Assembly: GCA_947501615.1 (NCBI GenBank)
Contig: CANMWK010000001.1
Span: 186,001 to 250,000 of the forward strand
DNA: 64,000 nt
Direction: 5' to 3'
DNA from: an uncultured Tenacibaculum sp.
Lineage (GTDB): Bacteria; Bacteroidota; Bacteroidia; Flavobacteriales; Flavobacteriaceae
The notes under the pieces were generated by a model. That model made no database searches, was not told where the DNA came from, and worked only from the letters and a program-made list of their open reading frames with translations. Made by a program: the position numbers and the translations under genes. This document shows, in pieces, positions 61,955-64,000 of the stretch. The number at the start of each line of letters is the position of its first letter. Position 1 is the first letter of the stretch.

Positions 61955-62070
61955 GTTCGAGTATTTTTTTGAAGTGTCAACGTAATAAAAAATGTATCGA
62001 GAACAATCCGACTACTTCTCGATAAAAAATTATTCTTCATTCCATTACTAATAATTTCACTCGAAGTGAC
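61955..62070. repeat. Interspersed palindromic repeat family B, copy 2
   Basis: Outer GTTCGAGT (61955-61962) and ACTCGAAGTGAC (62059-62070) plus inner TATCGAGAA (61995-62003) and TTCTCGATA (62016-62024) repeat the layout of 39961-40078. The inner dyad is perfect, the outer one interrupted. Confidence 0.7.
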
Positions 62071-62250
62071 AGAAACATTTATACGAAACTATATTCCGAA
62101 AATCGTATAATCTGTTGAAAATAAGATGGGAATCTCGTTTTTAAGGTAAAGATTGCTTCATCCGTTCTACTTTTTCGCAATGATGAACTAAAGATAAAAT
62201 TTCCATTTACAGAATTTTTATTCATAAAAAATAGAATTATAAATTTTAAC

Positions 62251-62277
62251 GTCATGCTGAATTCAGTTCAGCATCTC
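62251..62277. repeat. Short dispersed repeat (GTCATGCTGAATTCAG), copy 2
   Basis: Contains the perfect dyad GCTGAA-TTCAG-TTCAGC (62255-62271) followed by ATCTC. Same sequence as copy 1 apart from one base. Confidence 0.7.
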
Positions 62278-62490
62278 ATTATATTTTCTCTAATTTCAAT
62301 TGTCAAACTTCTATTTCTCAAAAACTATTTTTTAATTGTAAATGATAAAAAACACACGCAAATAAATTATTGTAAATCTTTAGGTTGTGTTATATTGTTA
62401 TTTTATTTGAATTAGAATGTTTAAAAATTTGCTTTTTCTTTAAAATTTTATTGTAGATTTAGTTCGTCTAACCTAAACTACAGTAAATAA

Positions 62491-63018
62491 ATGGGAAATT
62501 CAGTAGCAGAACCACAAGCTAAAGCACAACCTCAATTACCAATAAAAAAGGAAAATAGAATTAGCCTGACCTTATTAGATTATAAAAAACTAGAAACAAA
62601 AATACCTCAAGGTAGAATACCAGAAGGACCATTGGTAAATATTTCTGATGTTGAAAATTCAACAGCTACACCGTATATGGTAACTATCTTGGCATATATA
62701 CCAGATAATGATTTAAGTACTCCTGATAACACTTCTGGAATACTATTAGAAAGGAACAAAATCTATTTGAATTATTACGGAGTAATAGAAGTAGAATACG
62801 TCAATAAAAGTGGAGTTACAGAACAATTAAAGTGTAGAGATTTCCGAATAGAGTATAACTGTGAAGATAAAGCTAGTTTTTATGATTTGTATTACATACA
62901 GTTTAACTATCAATTATTAGAAGGTACAGTTCCTGTAGATGGCATTTTAGTTAGGAATCAAGATGATGATCCAAGAACAGATAGAGGGACTTTGACTATG
63001 CCAGCAAAACCTAGGTAA
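62491..63018 (+). CDS. Hypothetical protein
   Basis: 175 residues, no family recognised. There is no signal peptide or membrane segment. The N-terminal 25 residues are low complexity (AEPQAKAQPQLPIKK); the rest is beta-rich and has an acidic C-terminus (RNQDDDPRTDRG). The gene lies ten nucleotides before the TPR sensor gene on the same strand, so a functional link, for instance as a ligand or regulated partner, is possible but unproven. Confidence 0.6.
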   Translation: MGNSVAEPQAKAQPQLPIKKENRISLTLLDYKKLETKIPQGRIPEGPLVNISDVENSTATPYMVTILAYIPDNDLSTPDNTSGILLERNKIYLNYYGVIEVEYVNKSGVTEQLKCRDFRIEYNCEDKASFYDLYYIQFNYQLLEGTVPVDGILVRNQDDDPRTDRGTLTMPAKPR

Positions 63019-63027
63019 TCTATTTTA

Positions 63028-64000
63028 ATGAGAATAATAATTATTATTTCATTACTCTTTATATCAAATATTTTTTCACAAGATTTGAAATTTAGTTTAG
63101 ATCATCTTTTTAAGGAAGGTGATTTGCTTTGTGATTCAATAAATGATATATCGTTTTGTAAAGCTTTAGATTACTATAAACAAAAGAAAGACGATTCTTG
63201 TTATATTTATAGTTCTAAAGCTTTATTAGTTAAAAATAACATAAAAAAAAGACTAGATATATTATATTATCTACAAGCAAGTAGTGCTATACAAAAAGGT
63301 CTATACAAAAAAGCAAAACAAAGCTTATACTCCATTTCTGAGACGTCAAGTTTTATGTCGCTTAAAAACAAACAATTAGGTGTTTGTTATTTGAGTTTGA
63401 AAAAATATGATAGCGCTATTTATTTTTTTAAAAAATTTGAAGATGATAATATAAATTTAGATGGAGTTAAAACTCAAAAAGATATTTATCATAACCTAGG
63501 ACTATGCTATATCCATACAAAAAAATATGAAAAAGCAGAGAAATATTTCGATAAAGAATTGTCTCTACTAAGTAAAAATGATACACTTGCTTTAGTTAGG
63601 TCTAAAATGGATTTGGCTAATGTATATTATAATCAATATTTAGATGATAAAGCTATTCCATTATTTCAAGAAGCTTATGATTTAGCAAAAAACTATTCAG
63701 ATATAGAATCAAAACGATTTACTTCTGAAAATATGGGATATGTAGAAAAAGATAGGAAACGTTTCGACAAGAGTGTAGACTATTTTATTGAAGCTATGAA
63801 GTGGAAAGATTCTCTTTGGAATCGTGATCGTATTATTGAGCTAGCAGATAGAGATAAAAAACTAACGGTAGCTCAAAAAGACAAAGAGATCGCAATACAA
63901 GAAAGTGAAATAAAGCAAAAAGAAGCAGTACAACGTGGGCTTATTCTAGGCGCTTCTGGTTTATTGTTATTTCTCGGAGGATTAGGTTTTTTCTATTCTA
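63028..64000 (+). CDS. Tetratricopeptide-repeat sensor protein, truncated at window end
   Basis: The open frame begins with ATG at 63028, carries a signal peptide (RIIIIISLLFISNIFSQ), and runs off the window after 324 codons. Residues 50-270 hold TPR-type helical repeats (QLGVCYLSLKKYDSAIYFFKKF, HNLGLCYIHTKKYEKAEKYFDKEL, ENMGYVEKDRKRFDKSVDYFIEAM). A coiled coil (QKDKEIAIQESEIKQKEAV) leads into a membrane helix at the end (LILGASGLLLFLGGLGFF). In Bacteroidota this layout usually continues into a histidine kinase or a LuxR-type DNA-binding domain, but that part is not in the window. Confidence 0.8.
   Translation, partial: MRIIIIISLLFISNIFSQDLKFSLDHLFKEGDLLCDSINDISFCKALDYYKQKKDDSCYIYSSKALLVKNNIKKRLDILYYLQASSAIQKGLYKKAKQSLYSISETSSFMSLKNKQLGVCYLSLKKYDSAIYFFKKFEDDNINLDGVKTQKDIYHNLGLCYIHTKKYEKAEKYFDKELSLLSKNDTLALVRSKMDLANVYYNQYLDDKAIPLFQEAYDLAKNYSDIESKRFTSENMGYVEKDRKRFDKSVDYFIEAMKWKDSLWNRDRIIELADRDKKLTVAQKDKEIAIQESEIKQKEAVQRGLILGASGLLLFLGGLGFFYS

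Larger units (their letters stand above)
61817..62490. other. 674-nt intergenic region made of degenerate interspersed repeats
   Basis: No gene is visible in either strand. The region holds GTCATGCTGAATTCAG copies at 61825 and 62251, a family B palindrome at 61955-62070, and a further segment GATTGCTTCATCCGTTC...CGCAATGATGA (about 62151-62185) that resembles the common GATTGCTTC...CGCAATGA class of dispersed repeats. It appears to be a repeat sink between two operons; the promoter of the next gene should lie in its last 150 nt. Confidence 0.6.

Noticed and set aside
1..64000. CRISPR arrays, tRNA or rRNA genes, riboswitches
   Set aside because: I found no regularly spaced direct repeats, no cloverleaf or rRNA-like sequence, and no recognisable riboswitch core by eye; short or degenerate cases could be missed without a computed search.

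Overview
The window reads as a chromosomal segment of an AT-rich member of Bacteroidota, most likely family Flavobacteriaceae (Tenacibaculum/Polaribacter type; genus not determinable here). Support comes from families typical of that group (DUF5606, DUF4199, DUF4105, DUF4252, DUF4856, PorV/PorQ-like, head-GIN/DUF4097 proteins), from promoters of the Bacteroidota type (TTTG or TTG, about 19 nt, then TAnnTTTG), and from start codons preceded by A-rich sequence rather than a Shine-Dalgarno motif. I see no tRNA, rRNA, CRISPR array, prophage or insertion sequence. The only structural RNA is a small SRP RNA.

Layout. 1-3.3 kb: minus-strand housekeeping run (ruvX, def, DUF5606, mazG) ending in a glycosyltransferase cut by the window edge. 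3.3-12.3 kb: dapD, then a glycosyltransferase block (DUF616-type, GT2, two GT4, a divergent WaaE-like GT2), tsaC-type threonylcarbamoyl-AMP synthase, cca and another GT4. 12.2-17.4 kb: minus-strand run of DUF4199 protein, polyprenyl-phosphate glycosyltransferase, phosphoglucomutase/phosphomannomutase and an MsbA-like ABC exporter. With the preceding block this looks like surface glycan/LPS synthesis. 17.5-21.3 kb: SRP RNA, xerD, four tandem small outer-membrane beta-barrel genes, aroQ. 21.4-26.9 kb: phytase-like esterase lipoprotein, DUF4105 protein, PorV/PorQ-like barrel, YheT-type hydrolase, pssA. 26.9-33.1 kb: an accessory run of four unrecognised genes ending in two very large secreted paralogues sharing 139 identical nucleotides. 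33.1-39.9 kb: oxidoreductase/HxlR pair, then lptB, AhpD-like protein, tatC, kdsD and recQ (lptB and kdsD both serve LPS). 40.2-51.2 kb: S41 peptidase, two ECF sigma operons with different envelope cargo, M1 aminopeptidase, AlkB-like dioxygenase and a head-GIN protein. 51.4-54.6 kb: HMG-CoA lyase, a secreted zincin-like protein and a 5'-nucleotidase lipoprotein. 54.7-61.0 kb: a coherent putative iron-uptake locus (DUF4856 lipoprotein, imelysin-like lipoprotein, vitamin-K gamma-carboxylase-like HTTM protein, FecA-like TonB receptor) behind a strong promoter overlapped by an inverted repeat. 61.1-64 kb: hypothetical genes, a 674-nt gap of degenerate interspersed repeats, and a TPR sensor protein cut by the window end.

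Most notable: the gamma-carboxylase-like enzyme in the iron locus with its candidate operator; the twin 800-residue secreted proteins with a gene-conversion signature; a RecQ lacking the zinc-binding cysteines; a nearly leaderless HMG-CoA lyase; and several families of short intergenic palindromic repeats. All functional statements are read from motifs by eye, without database searches.
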